From Reticulitermes lucifugus (taxonomy: Eukaryota; Arthropoda; Insecta; Blattodea; Rhinotermitidae): DNA of 21,234 bases. Where the stretch lies: contig JAKCWW010005656.1 in assembly GCA_026260175.1 (NCBI GenBank), forward strand, positions 10,999-32,232. Direction: 5' to 3'. Below are positions 19,026-21,234 of this stretch, one piece after another. The translations under genes and the position numbers were made by a program. Each line of letters begins with the position of its first letter. Positions within the stretch are counted from its first letter, which is position 1. The notes beneath the pieces are model-generated. The model did not search any database. It was given only the letters and a program-made list of their open reading frames with translations, and was not told the DNA's origin.

Positions 19026-19144
19026 CTTTATATCTGTAACACATCTTGACGCCAACTCACGATAATCTTCAGACCGTATTAGCATGCAGAGATGCAAGCT
19101 TTGTTGTAATATTGCTTTCACATCAGGTAAAGAATGCCCATACC
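19026..19144 (-). CDS. Unrecognised minus-strand gene, second exon in window
   Basis: Acceptor CTCATGTTTCAG before 19144, donor AAAG|GTAAGC. Two bases (GG) complete the glycine codon begun in the previous exon, and the exon ends in phase 0. It encodes YGHSLPDVKAILQQSLHLC and then MLIRSEDYRELASRCVTDIK, a pair of helices of the kind found in HEAT-like repeats. Family not recognised. Confidence 0.8.
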
Positions 19145-20144
19145 CTGAAACATGAGACACTAATTCTAATAGCCCCACCCACAGAAGCTGTAAACTATTA
19201 ACTCTTATCTGTGATGTAAAGAAGAGTCAATACATATGAGCCTTATATTTCTATACACTCTGTGAACTGGCTGGCAGAGAAAGAGATCACTTACTATGTC
19301 ACATAACATTTAAGAAAGACTAACTCTTATAGCAACTGTGCTGCAATGTACTGCAATACGGAAAGGTGTGCAGGTACATTACAGAGTACAAGTTTTGTGT
19401 GAGCAAACATGTTTCTAAACAGGCCTCTCTCTAATTTTGTGGAAAATATGAGGTGGTACATTTAGACTTGTGCAGAGAAATGCGACTACCTTACCAGTAC
19501 AATTTATTGCACTCAAAAAAACTGCAGCTCTTAAAAAATCTGTCGTGTAGTTTTTGCAATTTCACTTGCAAAGCAACTTATATTTTTTCTATAGATACAA
19601 TAATGGTACCAATAAATGCACACAAGTATATTGATATTAGTTTATATACACAATGAATTCCTACATGTTTTGGCCAATGATGTGGCCATTTTCAGGAATG
19701 TAAAATATTTTTCTTTTTGGGATGTTTACTTTTAACAAAATTAAACATAAAAGCACTTCCCATTCTTTACTTCTAAGCACTTGTCAACATACACACTTTA
19801 TAAAGCCAGCATTATGCATTCTCTAGCAACATACTGTTCACAATAGTGTGACAATGTCGAGAAAGAAACTGCTATCAATCTACACTGACTGGCTCTGAAG
19901 ATATTATGACAAATGGCAATATGGAGTAAAACTAAGCTCACCCTGAAGAAATGAGGGTTCCAATATAAAATGTAGTGTTTCTAAAAGGATTCCAATGTAA
20001 ATAGCAATGTTTTAGGGACCAATACATTCTGATTTACAGCACATTGAGTAGATTACTGACACTCAGTTCTGTGACATGTACTTTCCTCACTATTTGCAGA
20101 AGGTATTTTAACAATGCAAAAATAAATGAATATATTTTGCTTAC
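19145..20144 (-). other. Intron of the minus-strand gene
   Basis: It contains a hammerhead-like module (19671-19695) and is otherwise AT-rich without recognised features. Plus-strand open stretches, for example 19453-19656, look like chance. Confidence 0.6.
19668..19695 (-). ncRNA. Hammerhead-like ribozyme core module, copy 3
   Basis: Minus strand: CTGAAAA (19695-19689), 6-bp stem TGGCCA/TGGCCA with a 6-base loop, then AAAC. One core base is changed (CTGANGA to CTGAAAA). The stem sequence again differs from the other two copies while pairing is kept. No TSD or flanking element boundary was found. Confidence 0.4.
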
Positions 20145-20346
20145 CTTTACTCTGTGTTATATTATCAAAAAATCCATTCACAGATTCCAGGATGGGTTTA
20201 GCTTCTGCAGGCATAACAAAAGCAAAAACCGCTATCCAATGTTTGCACATACAAATTAATATGTCTGACAAAGTCCACGGTGGTTTGATTACAACAATCC
20301 GCTTCCATGAAGTATCATACACTTTAATCATCTCATTTTCCAGCAC
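20145..20346 (-). CDS. Unrecognised minus-strand gene, first exon seen in window
   Basis: Acceptor TACTTTTTCTTTTTAG before 20346 has an excellent pyrimidine tract. Donor AAAG|GTAAGC. It starts in phase 0 and ends in phase 1. It encodes VLENEMIKVYDTSWKRIVVI, then KPPWTLSDILICMCKHWIAV, FAFVMPAEAKPILESVNGFF and DNITQSK: hydrophobic helices with a Pro-Pro-Trp break. Because it begins at an acceptor, at least one more exon must lie upstream, beyond about 20360 or outside the window. The five securely chained exons follow one another with correct phases 0, 1, 0, 2, 2, 2. Function unknown to me. Confidence 0.8.
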
Positions 20347-20890
20347 CTAAAAAGAAAAAGTACTAGAGTTGACAAGCAAAATAAAGCGAGAGCTCAATCT
20401 TCAGTGTCTACCATCAAAAGCATCTATGATATGAAGATGTCTATCATGGAAATAATATGCCATTTACTTCAGTCAGTACAGTTTTATTTATGGTATCTTC
20501 TTGCCAGCAAGAGACAGGAGTAATGTGAAAAAGTATGGCAGTGTGATCTGATGCTAGCAGCAGAGAGGGGGTGACTACGCACATATGAATTCACTGAAAT
20601 ATTAAGCATTAAATACTATACAATTTATTTAATATTGCTGTGCCCCTAGGCTTTTGACTGTCGACTCTGCTGTTTGGCTGTTTGTAAGTTTGGCTTCTAG
20701 GTTACTTAGCATAGCTAATATATAACAACCAATGTTTCTACTGTCAGTAATCACTACATTAAATTTTTGATACTCAGACATTTCCATACACAACTATCAA
20801 ACCTAACATCCAAACGCCCAGCCAGATGAGTTTGTAAGATTGGGCTCCATTGTGAAAAATACAGTTGTATATGGCATGCATGCAGACTGG
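20347..20890. other. No recognised feature
   Basis: AT-rich, CpG-poor and presumably intron or upstream flank of the minus-strand gene. I could not place an upstream exon here. Confidence 0.4.
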
Positions 20891-20894
20891 TAGA

Positions 20895-21033
20895 AAACTA
20901 CTATCTTGGAGGAACATGCTTCCCCTGTGTTCTACCCTGTAGATGAAGGCAGCAGCTTCGCCCAAAACTTCTGTAAATTTCTTCCAGACAACATGGCATC
21001 ACATCCCACAAGGCAGTGGTCTTCACAGTCACC
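20895..21033 (-). repeat. Dispersed repeat fragment encoding a WDVMPC-type phrase
   Basis: The minus strand reads VTVKTTALWDVMPCCLEEIY, then RSFGRSCCLHLQG. I recall this phrase (WDVTPCSLVE.YRRF.G.CCLH.QG) from many arthropod and vertebrate predicted proteins that derive from a dispersed repeat. Boundaries and superfamily cannot be set from one copy. Confidence 0.55.
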
Positions 21034-21170
21034 AACATAAGAATGTCACCTGAGCTTGACTACATGGCCAAAAGTCTGCAGCTTCCATGCAATAGTAGGA
21101 TAGTAATAATATAACTGACAATCTTCACATAGTGAAGTTCTGGTAAAATTTAAAAAAAAGAAGAAAAAAA

Positions 21171-21191
21171 ACACACGCACGCACGCACGCA

Positions 21192-21234
<43 letters not shown>
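21171..21234. repeat. (CA)n microsatellite with CACG variants, runs off the window
   Basis: CACG units (about 21175-21196) followed by uninterrupted CA to the window end. Confidence 0.95.

Noticed and set aside
20774..20965. Minus-strand open frame MGEAAAFIY...
   Set aside because: It overlaps, in another frame, the dispersed WDVMPC-type repeat and shows no domain of its own.

Overview
This window reads as nuclear DNA of an animal, most likely an insect. A cockroach or termite (Blattodea) is my best guess. The evidence is short coding exons with GT-AG introns, long AT-rich introns, and dense 5'-truncated retroposons with target-site duplications (TSDs). The Blattodea guess rests on recognising repeat-encoded peptide phrases common in those genomes and is inference. 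There are no operons, Shine-Dalgarno sites or CRISPR arrays.

Two genes lie tail to tail. On the + strand, four exons (5516-5683, 7162-7426, 8679-8924, 11239-11414) join in phase to a complete 284-residue Fe(II)/2-oxoglutarate oxygenase of the phytanoyl-CoA dioxygenase-domain protein 1 (PHYHD1) type. The iron triad is H148, D150 and H238, and the 2-oxoglutarate arginine is R249. On the - strand, five exons (20346-20145, 19144-19026, 18489-18332, 16940-16800, 16130-15978) join through junctions that agree in phase. A sixth, less certain 3' exon (13554-13389) ends in a stop. Together they encode about 312 residues of a helical protein I do not recognise, and its 5' end lies beyond the window.

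The first ~3.85 kb has no gene I can support. It holds a TAC/CAC microsatellite, a cluster of CCAAT motifs, a 5'-truncated LINE copy with a TSD, a 17-bp inverted repeat and a SINE-like unit. It is visibly richer in CpG than the rest, which would fit germline methylation of the two gene bodies to the right.

Introns and flanks are filled with repeats. There are eight fragments of one LINE family, tRNA-derived SINEs (one with a 13-bp TSD), and a 616-bp deleted Tigger/pogo element still carrying transposase C-terminal sequence. There are also two ~175-bp pogo-like MITEs with TA duplications, a possible TTAA-flanked piggyBac-like MITE, and a small insertion with near-perfect inverted arms and a 14-bp TSD. 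Three scattered copies of a hairpin module resembling the hammerhead ribozyme core of Penelope-like retroelements keep base pairing while their stem sequences differ. This is the most interesting structural signal.
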